From DASZUK01 sp963844575 (GTDB taxonomy: Bacteria > Actinomycetota > Acidimicrobiia > Acidimicrobiales > RAAP-2), in NCBI GenBank assembly GCA_963844575.1, contig CAWJOU010000005.1, forward strand, positions 3,534,001 through 3,598,000: DNA of 64,000 nucleotides. The letters run 5' to 3'. The translations under genes and the position numbers were made by a program. The notes under the pieces were generated by a model. That model was not told where the DNA came from and made no database searches. It worked only from the letters and a program-made list of their open reading frames with translations. Positions 1 to 8,507 of this stretch are shown here, one piece after another. The number at the start of each line of letters is the position of its first letter. Position 1 is the stretch's first letter.

Positions 1-2
1 TC

Positions 3-344
3 GACCGGAGTCGAGCTTGGTATCAGAGATTGTTCGCTCTCGATCCGGTGCTTGACGAAGACACCGGCCCATTCCACCACGTCGTTTGGCTCCTCAGTGG
101 CACGCTCTTTGGAATTCATTGGCATGTCAATCGGTCGAGTACAGAGTCGTTCGACGAGTTGCGACCGGGCCTTGACCACGTCGCGTTCGGTTGTGAAAAT
201 CGTGCGGAGCTCGAGAAGTGGGCGACGCGGCTCAACGTCCTCGGCATTACCCATGGAGGCGTCATCGATGCTCCGTATGGGTCGGGCTTGTCGTTTCGGG
301 ACCCAGACAACATCGCATTGGAGTTCTTCGCACCGCCCGGGTAA
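3..344 (+). CDS. VOC (glyoxalase/bleomycin-resistance) family protein, 5' end missing
   Basis: The reading frame is open from the window edge, so the gene starts upstream; the TTG at 30 is internal. Residues RSRAWYQRLFALDPVLDEDTG match the first beta-alpha unit of a vicinal-oxygen-chelate domain. Later segments follow the fold: LFGIHWH (metal-ligand strand), DHVAFGCENRAELEKWATRL (second module) and a terminal DPDNIALEFF with the usual final Glu ligand. Family members bind a divalent metal and act as small-molecule lyases, dioxygenases or drug-binding proteins; the substrate cannot be read from sequence. It is the only non-mobile gene left of the nested insertion elements. Confidence 0.85.
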   Translation, partial: DRSRAWYQRLFALDPVLDEDTGPFHHVVWLLSGTLFGIHWHVNRSSTESFDELRPGLDHVAFGCENRAELEKWATRLNVLGITHGGVIDAPYGSGLSFRDPDNIALEFFAPPG

Positions 345-618
345 ATACCCCGGATTGGTCAACTCCGCCCGGTTCATGGCGCCAGCAGAACTCGCCCATC
401 TCGCAGGCGCACATAACACCGCGAGTGGCCCCGACCACCCCGGCGGTACTGTCAAGTAGCAGAGATGCTCAAGGATTGGGCGGCAGTGCACCCGCCTGCG
501 ACGTCGACCCGCCCGCAACCATGAGCGATCCTCGCGCCAGCCGAGATGGTTCGATGGTGCGGAACCCCCAGGCCCTGGGCAGGAACTTCTCCGTGGGGGT
601 CAAGTCCACGCACGTGGT
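345..618. other. Intergenic spacer without convincing gene
   Basis: Between the VOC stop and the IS256 end there is no reading frame with a plausible start and family resemblance. No hairpin terminator with a U-tract was seen. It is probably the old target region of the insertion complex. Confidence 0.5.
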
Positions 619-620
619 GT

Positions 621-641
621 AAGACGACCACCGCGCCAACC
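621..641 (+). repeat. IS256 left terminal inverted repeat
   Basis: AAGACGACCACCGCGCCAACC pairs with the inverse sequence at 8577-8597, with one mismatch (G versus A at position 15). The three bases immediately outside are less conserved. Confidence 0.75.
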
Positions 642-650
642 GGTTACTGA

Positions 651-1134
651 TCAGCTGGCGGCTTCGAGCTCGGCGGTCACCTCCTCCTCGTCGATCGACT
701 GGCCGGCGACGACCCGCAGCCGGGCCCTGGTGAGCGACTCGGCGTTCATGTAACGCCGGGCGACGGCCCACTCGTCGTGCTGCTCGGCGAGCACGGCACC
801 ACAGAGTCGGACGAGAGCCGGGCGGTTGGGGAAGATGCCGACGACGTCGGTGCGGCGGCGGAGCTCCTTGTTGAGCCGCTCCTGGCCGTTGTTGGACCAG
901 ATCTGCTTCCAGTGCTCGACCGGGAAGGTCGAGAAGGCCAGCAGATCCGCTTCGGCGTCGATCAAGAGCTCGGCGGCGGCCGGGAACTTGTTCTTCAGCT
1001 GGTCGATGACTCGGGCGAACTGGGCCTTGACCTGGTCGGCGTCGGACTGGGCGAAGACCGTGCGCACCAGCGTGGCCACCATGCCCTGGGCCGCCTTGGG
1101 CACCCGGGTGAGCAGGTTCCGCATGGCGTGGGTC
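651..1134 (-). pseudogene. IS256-family transposase, C-terminal fragment
   Basis: This fragment continues the frame of 6416-7185: the N part ends WQRCRTH and this part resumes with RTHAMRNLLTRVPKAAQ, as in intact IS256 transposases. It carries the family's third catalytic region (NNGQERLNKELRRRTDVVGIFPN), where the Glu of the DDE triad lies, and a normal C-terminus. N plus C parts give about 410 residues, the usual IS256 length, so no coding sequence was lost; it was only separated by the inserted DNA. An internal ATG at 1124 could start a 157-residue fragment, but this would lack the two catalytic aspartates. Confidence 0.9.
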
Positions 1135-1157
1135 TTATGCAGAGTTCTGCATAAGAC
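1132..1157. repeat. Perfect 12-bp-arm palindrome at the insertion junction
   Basis: GTCTTATGCAGA, then GT, then the exact inverse TCTGCATAAGAC. It begins inside the duplicated TGGGTC that borders the insertion. The half sequence CATAAGACC recurs at 1669-1677, directly before the RIT end, and TCTGCATAAT recurs at 1753, just inside it. It may be a recombination site or a scar of an earlier element; no gene overlaps it. Confidence 0.8.
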
Positions 1158-1171
1158 CTTCTATTTAAATC

Positions 1172-1672
1172 GGTGGTGAGGAGGCGGGCCTGGCCGGTGG
1201 ACGGGCCAAGGGCAAGAAGGCCCTGGTGGGAATCGCCGTCGAGATCCACGACCCAAAGGGCCTCGGGCGCTGCCGGATGGCGATCCTCACCGACGGGTCG
1301 GCGGCCTCGTTGCATCCCTTCGTCACCGCCCACGTCGAGCCCGGAGCAGCGGTCGTCACCGACGCCTGGCAGGGCTACCGCGGTATCGACCGGCTCGGCT
1401 ACAGCCACGATCGACGCAGCCAACGGGCCGCCCGAGCCCGGGGTGACGACCCGGCGCGCCTGCTGCCCGGCGTTCACCGCGTCGCCTCGCTCGTCAAGCG
1501 GTGGCTTCTCGGTACCCACCAGGGAGCCGTCGACGACGCCCATCTCGCCAGCTACCTCGACGAGTTCGTCTTCCGCTTCAACCGCCGTCGTTCCCGCAAC
1601 CGAGGGCTCGTCTTCTACCGCGTGCTCGAGCTTGCCGTCGGTCACGACCCGGTCCGCTACCACGACCTCATA
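1172..1672 (+). pseudogene. IS1595-family (ISXO2-like) transposase, C-terminal fragment
   Basis: The translated segment begins GGEEAGLAGGRAKGKKALVG, which in IS1595 transposases follows the ETYVGG strand of the DDE domain. It continues with VVTDAWQGY (second Asp) and a terminal EFVFRFNRRRSRNRG motif typical of the family. The zinc-ribbon N-terminus and first Asp are missing: a TAA lies at 1166 in the same frame and no start precedes it. At the other end the frame runs into the RIT inverted repeat at 1674. Both ends abut CATAAGACC sequences, so the fragment seems to have travelled with, or been trapped by, the RIT element. Confidence 0.85.
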
Positions 1673-1673
1673 A

Positions 1674-1706
1674 GACCCATTATGTGGACCGACGGATTAT
1701 GTGGAC
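1674..1706 (+). repeat. RIT left inverted repeat
   Basis: Starts GACCC and contains two direct copies of ATTATGTGGAC separated by CGACGG. The pair probably represents two recombinase-binding arms. A weaker similarity (CGAAAGCCCGAAT against CGAAGCCCGAAT) continues inside both ends. Confidence 0.9.
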
Positions 1707-1761
1707 CCGAAAGCCCGAATACCTGTTCAGGGAGGTAATCGGGCTGGGGTGGTCTGCATAA

Positions 1762-2307
1762 TCAGAGCGCCTGGAGGAAGGCGAGCAGGTCGTCGGGGGG
1801 CCGATAGCGGCCCGGAGCAGAGCCGATCGGCGTAGTGCGGTCGAGGGCCCGCTCTTTGAGGGTGAGGTCGGCGTGTACGTAGATCTGGGTGGTGGCAACC
1901 TCCTCGTGGCCTAGCCAGAGGGCAATGACGGTGGCGTCCACCCCAGAGAGGAGCAACCGCATGGCGGCGGTGTGTCTGAGCACGTGGGGCGAGACCCGCT
2001 TGGACCGGAGCGACGGGCAACGTTCACCGGCAGAAGCGACGTATTTGGCGACAAGAGCAGTGACGCCATAGCGGCTGAGCGCCCCTCCGTGGCTGCTCGC
2101 GAAGAGCGGCGTCTCGGGTATGCCTGGGTGTTCTTCCATCCAGGACCGCATCACTGCCGCCGTCACCTGCGTCAAAGGCGTGATCCGTTCCTTTCGGCCC
2201 TTGCCAGTGCAGCGCACGTGGGCACCGGCGCCGAGCACCGCGTCCTCTCGGTGCAGCCCGACCAGCTCGGAAACCCGCAGCCCGGTCTGGATCGCCAGGA
2301 GCAGCAG
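1762..2307 (-). pseudogene. ritC: RIT tyrosine recombinase C, catalytic C-terminal part (split by IS3)
   Basis: Contains the catalytic core of a phage-integrase-type tyrosine recombinase: TGLRVSELVGL (Arg I region), GKGRKERITPL (Lys region), HVLRHTAAMRLL (HxxR), LGHEEVATTQIY (His and nucleophile Tyr). It ends with a positively charged tail. Joined to 3707-4154 across the duplicated GCAG it restores DHALLLLAIQTGL and a protein of about 330 residues, the expected size of the third RIT recombinase. As it stands, the catalytic half has no start and the N half has no active site. Confidence 0.9.
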
Positions 2308-2336
2308 TGGCCTTCCCCCGCCCAACCGGACAGCCG

Positions 2337-3332
2337 TCACGCAGCTTCTTGACGGGTCCAAGACTCCTCGAACTCCACCGGTGACAGGTAGTCAATGGAG
2401 CTATGAAGTCGTTCGTTATTGTACCAGATGATCCATTCAAATACAAGATGTCTTGCCTCGTCTTTAGTTGAAAAGTGGGTTTCGTAGACAAGCTCACGCT
2501 TCAATGAAGACCAGGCGCTTTCCATCATGCAGTTGTCGTAACTTGTGCCGACGGTTCCCATCGACTGGACGATGTGAAGAGCTCGGCAACGCCGGCCGAA
2601 CGCGTCGCTCGTATATTGACAGCCGTGGTCAGAATGCAGCACGGTGCCGGCGAAGTCGCTCCGTCCGCGTCGCAGGACGGCGGCCTCCAGGGCGTCGGTG
2701 CACAGCTCGGTGCGCAGGTGGTCGGCGATCGACCAGCCAACCAGGTGGCGGCTGAACACGTCCAGGATCGAACAGAGGTAGAGCCAGCCTTCGTCGGTCG
2801 GGATGTAGGTCACGTCGGTGAGCCAAAGTTCTGTGGGCGCGTCGGCGCTGAAGTCGCGTTCGACGAGGTCGACGGCCGGTTGGGCATCGGGATCGCGTCG
2901 CGTCGTCTTCACCTTCTTCCTCCCGCAGATCCCGGCGATGCCGATCTCGGTCATGAGCCGGGCCACGCGTTTCTCGGGCACCTGTTCTCCCTGCTTCCCC
3001 AGGGCGGCGGTGACCCGGGGGGCGCCGTAACGCCGGCGGCTCGTCGCCCAGACGTCGAAGACGGCATTGGCCAGATGGGCCTCGTCGACGGTGGCATCGG
3101 CGGGGGCCTCCCCCTTCTTCGCCCAGGCGTAGTAGGCCGAACGCGACACCCGGCAGCACCGGCACAGGGCGGCAACGGGGAAGTCCGCCTGCTCGCGGGC
3201 GATGAACCGGTAGATGCGCTCCCGGCCACCCGGACCGCCGTCGTCGAAGGCGGCCAGACGCCGGGCGATCTCGGCTTCTTCACGCAGCCGAGCGACCTCC
3301 CGGCGCAGGACCACCACCTCGACACTGCTCAC
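2337..3332 (-). CDS. IS3-family transposase OrfB (DDE catalytic subunit)
   Basis: GTG start at 3332 overlaps the orfA stop by four bases (GTGA). The 331-residue product begins with a short coiled coil (REVARLREEAEIARRL). An HTH_21-type segment follows (VSRSAYYAW, YGAPRVTAAL), then the rve integrase core with LWLTDVTYIP (first Asp), HSDHGCQYTS (second Asp) and NCMMESAWSSLKREL (Glu). The C-terminus WYNNERLHSSIDYLSPVEFE is typical. The gene looks intact. Expression normally depends on orfA coupling or frameshifting; orfA upstream is damaged, so the copy may need help from another copy. Confidence 0.92.
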   Translation of the reverse strand: MSSVEVVVLRREVARLREEAEIARRLAAFDDGGPGGRERIYRFIAREQADFPVAALCRCCRVSRSAYYAWAKKGEAPADATVDEAHLANAVFDVWATSRRRYGAPRVTAALGKQGEQVPEKRVARLMTEIGIAGICGRKKVKTTRRDPDAQPAVDLVERDFSADAPTELWLTDVTYIPTDEGWLYLCSILDVFSRHLVGWSIADHLRTELCTDALEAAVLRRGRSDFAGTVLHSDHGCQYTSDAFGRRCRALHIVQSMGTVGTSYDNCMMESAWSSLKRELVYETHFSTKDEARHLVFEWIIWYNNERLHSSIDYLSPVEFEESWTRQEAA

Positions 3333-3648
3333 TTGCCACCCTCCTTCACCCAGTACGCCGTGAACCGCTTCAGGATCTCGATCTCCTGCTCGAGGTCCTT
3401 CACCTCCTTGCGCAACCGCGCCGCTTCGGCCCGGTCGGCGGCAGTCTCCTCGGACTCGACCGTCTGCTGCCCCTTCTCCTGGGCGTGGATCCACGCCCCC
3501 AGGGTCACGTCGTTCATGCCGAGCTCCCTCGCCACCGCGGCGATCGACTTCCCCGACGTCTTGTAGAGCGCCACCGCATCTCGCTTGAACTCGGGGGTGT
3601 AACGCCGCTGGCTTGATGCCGGTGATCCCCCGCGCTGGGCTTTGCCAT
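3329..3648 (-). pseudogene. IS3-family OrfA (HTH subunit) with one-base frameshift
   Basis: A good ribosome site (GGAGG, 8 bases before ATG 3648) starts MAKPSAG, but the conserved run SSQRRYTPEFKRDAVALYK lies in another frame. One extra G in the five-G run near 3627-3631 would join them. From there the frame is open through an HTH (IAAVARELGMNDVTLGAWI) and a leucine-zipper-like helix (RLRKEVKDLEQEIEILKRF) to the stop at 3329. An internal ATG at 3574 gives 81 residues lacking the first helix. The missing base in a homopolymer may be a sequencing error. Confidence 0.8.
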
Positions 3649-3706
3649 CCGAACATCCTCCTTCAGCTATAGCTGGCGAGGTGTCCGGTTGGAGGGGGGA
3701 AGTTCA

Positions 3707-4154
3707 GCAGGGCGTGGTCGCGCCGGCCAATGCGGGTCGTCCGGTCCGGAGCACCGAGCAATGCGTCGATCTCCTCATCGGACAGGAACGAGACGAGCGC
3801 TCGCTCGAACCGCTTTGGGGGGATGGCCAGGACCCGCTCGATGAGGGCGGCGTGCTCGGGATGGCGGAGCGCGGCGAACCGGAACAGCGAATGGATGGCG
3901 GCCAGTCGGGCATTTCGGGTCCGTGCACCGTTGCCCCGCTCAGCCTCCAAGTAGCCGAGGAAGGCGCCAACGAGCGGGGCGTCGATGTCCTCGAGCGACA
4001 ACGACGACGGTGCCTTGCCCGTCTGGCGCTGCACATAGCCAAGGAGGAGTCGAAACGTGTCCCGATAGGCGGCGATCGTGTGGCGGCTTGCCCGGCGCTG
4101 AGCGATGAGCCGCTCGGTGAAGAACGCCTCGAGCGTCGGAGCGAGCGCGCTCAT
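3707..4154 (-). pseudogene. ritC: RIT tyrosine recombinase C, N-terminal part (split by IS3)
   Basis: ATG at 4154 overlaps the ritB stop (ATGA). The sequence is the SAM-like core-binding domain of a tyrosine recombinase: LEAFFTERLIAQRRASRHTIAAYRDTFRLLL, then RNARLAAIHSLFRFAALRHPEH. The frame enters the IS3 end after DHALLN and stops soon after inside the element. The catalytic half lies at 1762-2307. Confidence 0.9.
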
Positions 4155-5077
4155 GGCCGTGCCTCGTAGGTGGCCTCGAGGCGTCCGGCAGCCACGGAGA
4201 GCACCTCGGGCGACCCCGACAGATACCAGTACGTGGCGGCCGGATCGACGTGACCGAGGTAGGTGGACAGCACTGGGAGCTTGGTCCCGACGTCGGCTCC
4301 CTCTCGCTGCCAGCGGACCAGCGTGGCGACGGCGAAGGTGTGCCGCAAATCGTGGGGTCTCGGCCGGCACGACGGTGAACGAACCTCGATCCCGGCCTGA
4401 CGGACGAGCTCGTGGAAGCCCAGATGGAAGTTGCAGTAGAGGATCCGGGTCCCCGCCGCCGACAAGAAGAACGCCGGGCTCGACGCCGTCGGTGCCAGGT
4501 GGTCTCTCCGCCGCGCGTAGGCGGCGAGAGCAGCGGTCGTGGTCGGGTGCAGCGGCACCTCCCTCGTCTTGTCGAACTTCGCCGTGCGGACCACAGCAAC
4601 GCCCTGACGCAGATCGACATCAGCCCGATCGAGGGCCAGCGTCTCCCCGATCCGCATGCCGGTGCAGGCAAGGAGCCCGATCACCGCCTCCATGGAGGCT
4701 GCCCGCAGTGTGGATTGGATGCCCCGCGCCGCGCGCATCAACGCCACGACCTGGTCGGATGAGTACAGGTAGGGGGTGGCCCGGCTGGAGGTGCTGGGCA
4801 GCAGGCTCGCCGGCGGCACGCCGGTGCGGGGATCGAGGGCGTGCAGGTAGCGCAGAAAGCCACGGGCAACACAGAGCCGGTGCGCCCCCCACATCGGGCT
4901 ACATCCCGGCGGCGAGATCGCCCAAGCGAGCGCCACCTCAACCGTCACGACCTCGATGCCCTCCGTGTCACAGAAGTCGACGAACTGGCCGAGCAGCCAA
5001 CCGGCGCGCTCGAGCTTGAACCCGAGCCGGCGGCGCAGCACCAGGTAGTCGTCCAAGTGTCGGCGAAGGGTGCTCAT
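4151..5077 (-). CDS. ritB: RIT tyrosine recombinase B
   Basis: 308 residues; ATG 5077 overlaps the ritA stop (ATGA). It has an N-terminal core-binding domain (LRRHLDDYLVLRRRLGFKLERA) and a full catalytic domain: CTGMRIGETLALDRADVD (Arg), TAKFDKTREVPLHP (Lys), PRPHDLRHTFAVATLV (HxxR), LGHVDPAATYWYLSG (His, Tyr). The order and overlaps with ritA and ritC are those of the trio, which is thought to act together in integration. The context gives no separate role. It appears intact. Confidence 0.92.
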   Translation of the reverse strand: MSTLRRHLDDYLVLRRRLGFKLERAGWLLGQFVDFCDTEGIEVVTVEVALAWAISPPGCSPMWGAHRLCVARGFLRYLHALDPRTGVPPASLLPSTSSRATPYLYSSDQVVALMRAARGIQSTLRAASMEAVIGLLACTGMRIGETLALDRADVDLRQGVAVVRTAKFDKTREVPLHPTTTAALAAYARRRDHLAPTASSPAFFLSAAGTRILYCNFHLGFHELVRQAGIEVRSPSCRPRPHDLRHTFAVATLVRWQREGADVGTKLPVLSTYLGHVDPAATYWYLSGSPEVLSVAAGRLEATYEARP

Positions 5078-6261
5078 ATCGCACCTCCCGGCCACGGCTG
5101 GGCGATCTCGGACAGCGAGAGGCGGTCGACCTTGGCGTAGATGCTGGTGGTGAGCAGTCGCTGGTGTCGGAGCACCTGGCCGACCTCGGCCAACGTCGAT
5201 CCTGAACGGAGCAGGTCGGTGGCGGCGGTGTGGCGGAGGCGGTGGGCGCTCACCTTGGGGAGCCCAGCCCGCCCGCAGGCCGAGTACACGACGGCGGAGA
5301 TCCCGCTGCTCGTCAGCCTGATCCTGGGGGCTCGCACCCGGGTGAAGACGTTCGGACACGGGCACTTCCCGCGACCCCGGCGCAGCCAGCCGGCGACCGC
5401 ACCTCCCACGTCGGCCGGCAGCGGCAAACGATCGACCCGCGGGCCCTTGCCACGGACCACCAGCTCTCCGGCGCACCAGTCGACGTCGGCGAGCTCCAAA
5501 GAGGCGACCTCTCCGGCGCGCAGGCCGAGACGGAGAAGCACCGTGAGCACAGCGAAGTCCCGTCGCCCGACGGTGGTGCGTCGGTTACAACTCTCGAGGA
5601 GCTTGTGCGCGTCGGCGGCGTCGATCGGCATCGGCAACGACGCGAGCCGCCGCGTGGCGACCGACGGCACGACCCCCACCAGCGATCCAGGCGTGAGCTC
5701 CTGGAGGTGGCACCAGCGCAGGAACGAGCGCAGACCGCAGACGACGTAGGCGCCGCTCCGTTGCCCGCACTGATCGGTCACGAAACCCATCACCTCGCCG
5801 GCGTTCAGGTGATCGAGCCGTTCGGCGTGCTGGTCCAAGAACAGCCGGGCGATGTGCAGGTAGCTGACCACCGAGGCCGGTGCGATCCCACGCTCTTCGA
5901 GCAGGTAGTGGCGGAATTCGGCGAGCAGGTCGTCAACCGGCGTCGCTGGCGGCGGGATCGGCAGCGGCGCCGCACCGATGTCCCGCAGATGCGAGAGCAA
6001 CGGCGCCACCCCCTTGGGCGAGAGCCACAGCGTGTATCCCGCCGCCCGCCGGGCGACGAGGAACTCGTCCACGCGCTCTGGCGTGAGATCTCCTACGTCG
6101 AGACCACGCCCTGCCATCCATCGGCTCATATGTGCCATCAGCCGCAGCTGATCGCACAGCGCCAGCGGCCGATAGCCCTGCGCCTCGAGCTCCTCCCGGA
6201 ACCCTGCCGTGTAGGGGATAAGCGGGCCAGTGATCTTGACCCGTGACGGTCTTCCACCCAT
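5074..6261 (-). CDS. ritA: RIT tyrosine recombinase A
   Basis: Start chosen at 6261 (MGGRPSRVKI), seven bases after GGAGG; a start eight codons earlier lacks this site. The 395-residue protein is the largest of the trio. An extra N-terminal region (residues about 1-110) precedes the core-binding domain (LEERGIAPASVVSYLHIARLFLDQH) and the catalytic domain: LRLGLRAGEVASLELADVD, VRGKGPRVDRLPLP, SAHRLRHTAATDLLRSG, RHQRLLTTSIYAKV. All expected catalytic residues are present. It begins the operon about 130 bp inside the right end of the element. Confidence 0.92.
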   Translation of the reverse strand: MGGRPSRVKITGPLIPYTAGFREELEAQGYRPLALCDQLRLMAHMSRWMAGRGLDVGDLTPERVDEFLVARRAAGYTLWLSPKGVAPLLSHLRDIGAAPLPIPPPATPVDDLLAEFRHYLLEERGIAPASVVSYLHIARLFLDQHAERLDHLNAGEVMGFVTDQCGQRSGAYVVCGLRSFLRWCHLQELTPGSLVGVVPSVATRRLASLPMPIDAADAHKLLESCNRRTTVGRRDFAVLTVLLRLGLRAGEVASLELADVDWCAGELVVRGKGPRVDRLPLPADVGGAVAGWLRRGRGKCPCPNVFTRVRAPRIRLTSSGISAVVYSACGRAGLPKVSAHRLRHTAATDLLRSGSTLAEVGQVLRHQRLLTTSIYAKVDRLSLSEIAQPWPGGAI

Positions 6262-6388
6262 GACTGCCTCCTCTCGGAATTGCATGTTCGAGAGGAAGCT
6301 TCGGTCGTTCAGCCGCCTGGGGTTATGTGAAGGGACTCAGCCCGCCATTCGGGCTTCGTCAGGCAGAATGGCGGTGGTTGGCCACAGA

Positions 6389-6421
6389 GTCCACATAATC
6401 CGTCGGTCCACATAATGGGTC
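6389..6421 (-). repeat. RIT right inverted repeat
   Basis: Exact inverse of 1674-1706: two GTCCACATAAT copies around CCGTCG, ending in GGGTC. It joins directly to the IS256 transposase N part at CCGGCACCG. Confidence 0.9.
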
Positions 6422-7185
6422 CGGCACCGCTGCCAGACCGCCCCCGTCAGCACCGAGGCGATGGCGTTCTTCAGGCCCTCGTGGGCATCCGAGATGACGA
6501 GGGCGACCCCCGACAGCCCCCGGGCCACCAGGCCCCGCAGGAACGCCATCCAGCCGGCCCCGTCCTCGGTGGTGAACACGTCGATGCCGAGCACTTCCCG
6601 GTGGCCGTCGGCATTGACCCCGGTGGCGATCACCGTGGCCACGCTCACCACCCGGCCGCCCTCTCGGACCTTGTGGAACAGGGCGTCCAGCCAGACGTAG
6701 GTGTAGGGACCGGCATCGAGGGGCCGGTTGCGGAACTCGGCCACCTTTTGGTCGAGGTTCTTGGCCAGCTCAGAGACCTGGGACTTGCTCATGCCGTCGA
6801 TGCCCATGGAGCGGACCAGGTCGTCGACCCGCCGGGTGGAGACGCCCTCCACGTAGGCCTGGCAGACCACCGAGACGAGCGCCTGTTCGGCCCGCCGTCG
6901 TGGCTCCAGCAGAGAGGGCAAGTAGCTGCCCTTCCTGAGCTTGGGGATCTCCAGGTTGATCGTCCCGGCCCGGGTGTCCCACCGGCGCTCTCGGTGCCCG
7001 TTCCGGCTGTTCACCCGGTTCTCGGACCGCTCGCCGTAGCCGGCGCCGCAGAGCCCGTCGACTTCTGCGTCCATGAGCAGCTCGGCCGCCATCTTCACCA
7101 TCTCGGCCAACAGGTCGTGGCCGGCATCGGACTCCAGGTACTTGCGCAGCAGCGCTGCCGCGCCCATCGTGTTGGTGACTTCCAC
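6416..7185 (-). pseudogene. IS256-family transposase, N-terminal fragment
   Basis: GTG 7185 follows AGGAGAGG by a few bases; MGAAALLRKYLESDAGHDLL comes six residues later. The fragment shows the family N-terminal helices, then GHRERRWDTRAGTINLEIPKLR, VWLDALFHKVREGG (first catalytic Asp) and VISDAHEGLKNAI (second Asp). It ends at the RIT junction after WQRCRTH. The catalytic Glu lies in the separated part at 651-1134. Its promoter region is cut by the IS3-type element at 7198, only 12 bp upstream of the start. Confidence 0.9.
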
Positions 7186-7251
7186 CGCACCTCTCCTTGA
7201 ATCGGCCTGGGATCCCCGGAGGCTCCATACCTTGGAAGTGAGGATGGAGTC

Positions 7252-7584
7252 ATGGACAACGACCACCCTGCCCAGAGGCGGTACCCGCCGGAACTGAAGG
7301 AGCGAGCCGTGCGCATGGTGCACGAGCTCCGGCGCCAGGACCCCGGCGACACGGGCGTGCTCTCTCGGGTGGCCCGCCAGCTCGGCGTCGGCGTCGAGTC
7401 ACTGCGCACCTGGGTGAAGCAGGCCGAGATCGACGGCGGTGTTCGACCGGGGACGACGACGGCCGATGCCCGGCGGATCACCGAGCTCGAGAAGGAGAAC
7501 CGGGAGCTCCGCCGGGCCAATGACATCCTGCAGGCAGCAGCCAGTTTCTTCGGGGCGGAGCTCGACCGCCGGTCGAAGAGGTAG
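7252..7584 (+). CDS. IS3-family transposase OrfA
   Basis: 110 residues: RRYPPELKERAVRMVHEL (HTH_Tnp_1 start), VARQLGVGVESLRTWVKQAE (recognition helix region), then the coiled-coil ITELEKENRELRRANDILQAAASFFGAEL. It binds the element ends and regulates transposition. The start follows GTGAGGATGGAGTC. OrfB lies in the -1 frame, so a fusion protein by programmed -1 frameshifting near the end of this gene is expected. Confidence 0.92.
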   Translation: MDNDHPAQRRYPPELKERAVRMVHELRRQDPGDTGVLSRVARQLGVGVESLRTWVKQAEIDGGVRPGTTTADARRITELEKENRELRRANDILQAAASFFGAELDRRSKR

Positions 7585-8507
7585 TCACCTTCATCGACGG
7601 CCACCGGGACACACAGACCGGTGGCCGTCGATGGGGGGTCGAGCCGATCTGCGAGCAGCTGCAGGTCGCCCCCTCCACCTACTACGACGCCAAGGCCCGG
7701 CCGCCCTGTGCCCGGGCCGTCCGCGACGCCGAGCTCGGACCCACCCTTGTCGAGCTCTGGCGCCGGAACTACTCGGTCTACGGACGCCGCAAGCTCTGGA
7801 AGGTCGCCCAGCGCCAGGGCATCGATGTCGGGCGCGACCAGGTGGCCCGCCTCATGCGGGCCCAGGGCATCCGCGGGGCCACCCGGGCGAAGAAGCGGTT
7901 CACCACCAAGGCCGACCCGGCCGCCGTCCGGGCGCCCGACCTGGTGAAGCGGGACTTCACTGCGACCCGACCCGACGCCACTTGGGTCTGCGACTTCACC
8001 TACTGCTCGACGTGGTCGGGCATCGTCTACATCGCCTTCGTCACCGACGTGTTCAGTCGCCGGATCGTCGGCTGGAAGGCCGCCCGTTCGATGACCACCA
8101 CCCTCGTCCTCGACGCCTTGAACATGGCGGCGTGGACCCGCCGGCACAACGACGTCCATGGCGTCATCTGTCACTCCGATGCCGGCTCGCAATACACGTC
8201 TATCGCCTACACCGAGCGGTTGGAAGAGATCGGAGCGGCGCCGTCGATCGGGACCATCGGCGACAGCTATGACAACGCTCTGGCGGAGACGACCAACGGC
8301 ATCTTCAAGACCGAGCTGCACCGCAACCCGGCCGCCCTGGCGGCCAACGGCGGACCCTGGAAGGGGCTCGACGATCTGGAGATCGCCACCTGCGCCTGGG
8401 TGTCGTGGTTCAACGAAGAACGGCTCCACTCCGAGCTCGACGACCGGTCCCCGGCCGAGGTCGAAGCCGACCACTACGCTTCGCATCCTCAGGCCAACGC
8501 GGCATGA
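7581..8507 (+). CDS. IS3-family transposase OrfB (made by -1 frameshift from OrfA)
   Basis: The frame is open from before the orfA stop without a good independent start, as in IS3 elements using programmed frameshifting; the start given is nominal. The product begins VVTFIDGHRDTQTGGRRWGVEPICEQL and continues APSTYYDAK. The integrase core has TWVCDFTYCSTW (Asp), CHSDAGSQYTSI (Asp) and NALAETTNGIFKTEL (Glu), with a C-terminal WFNEERLHSELDDRSPAEVE. All catalytic residues are in place. This element could still be active and could have been the latest insertion. Confidence 0.9.
   Translation, partial: VVTFIDGHRDTQTGGRRWGVEPICEQLQVAPSTYYDAKARPPCARAVRDAELGPTLVELWRRNYSVYGRRKLWKVAQRQGIDVGRDQVARLMRAQGIRGATRAKKRFTTKADPAAVRAPDLVKRDFTATRPDATWVCDFTYCSTWSGIVYIAFVTDVFSRRIVGWKAARSMTTTLVLDALNMAAWTRRHNDVHGVICHSDAGSQYTSIAYTERLEEIGAAPSIGTIGDSYDNALAETTNGIFKTELHRNPAALAANGGPWKGLDDLEIATCAWVSWFNEERLHSELDDRSPAEVEADHYASHPQANAA

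Larger units (their letters stand above)
2308..3706 (-). mobile_element. IS3-family element inserted in ritC (1399 bp)
   Basis: Ends are imperfect inverted repeats starting TGGCCTTCCCCC at 2308 and TGAACTTCCCCC (inverse strand) at 3706, both followed by CCAACCGGACA. The host sequence GCAG is duplicated at 2304-2307 and 3707-3710. Removing the element plus one GCAG restores the recombinase frame. It carries orfA (damaged) and orfB on the minus strand in the usual overlapping order. Confidence 0.9.
1674..6421 (-). mobile_element. RIT element (recombinase in trio) with perfect 33-bp inverted ends
   Basis: Three adjacent, overlapping minus-strand tyrosine recombinase genes (5074-6261, 4151-5077 and the split 4154-1762) are bounded by inverted repeats at 1674-1706 and 6389-6421 that match at all 33 positions. 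This is the defining layout of RIT elements. The third gene is broken by an IS3-type element (2308-3706), so the element carries two intact recombinases and one disrupted one. It sits inside the IS256 transposase gene. RIT elements carry no other cargo, and none is seen here. Confidence 0.9.

Noticed and set aside
5230..6246. 338-codon plus-strand frame over ritA
   Set aside because: Opposite strand carries complete catalytic motifs of a tyrosine recombinase; this frame has none.
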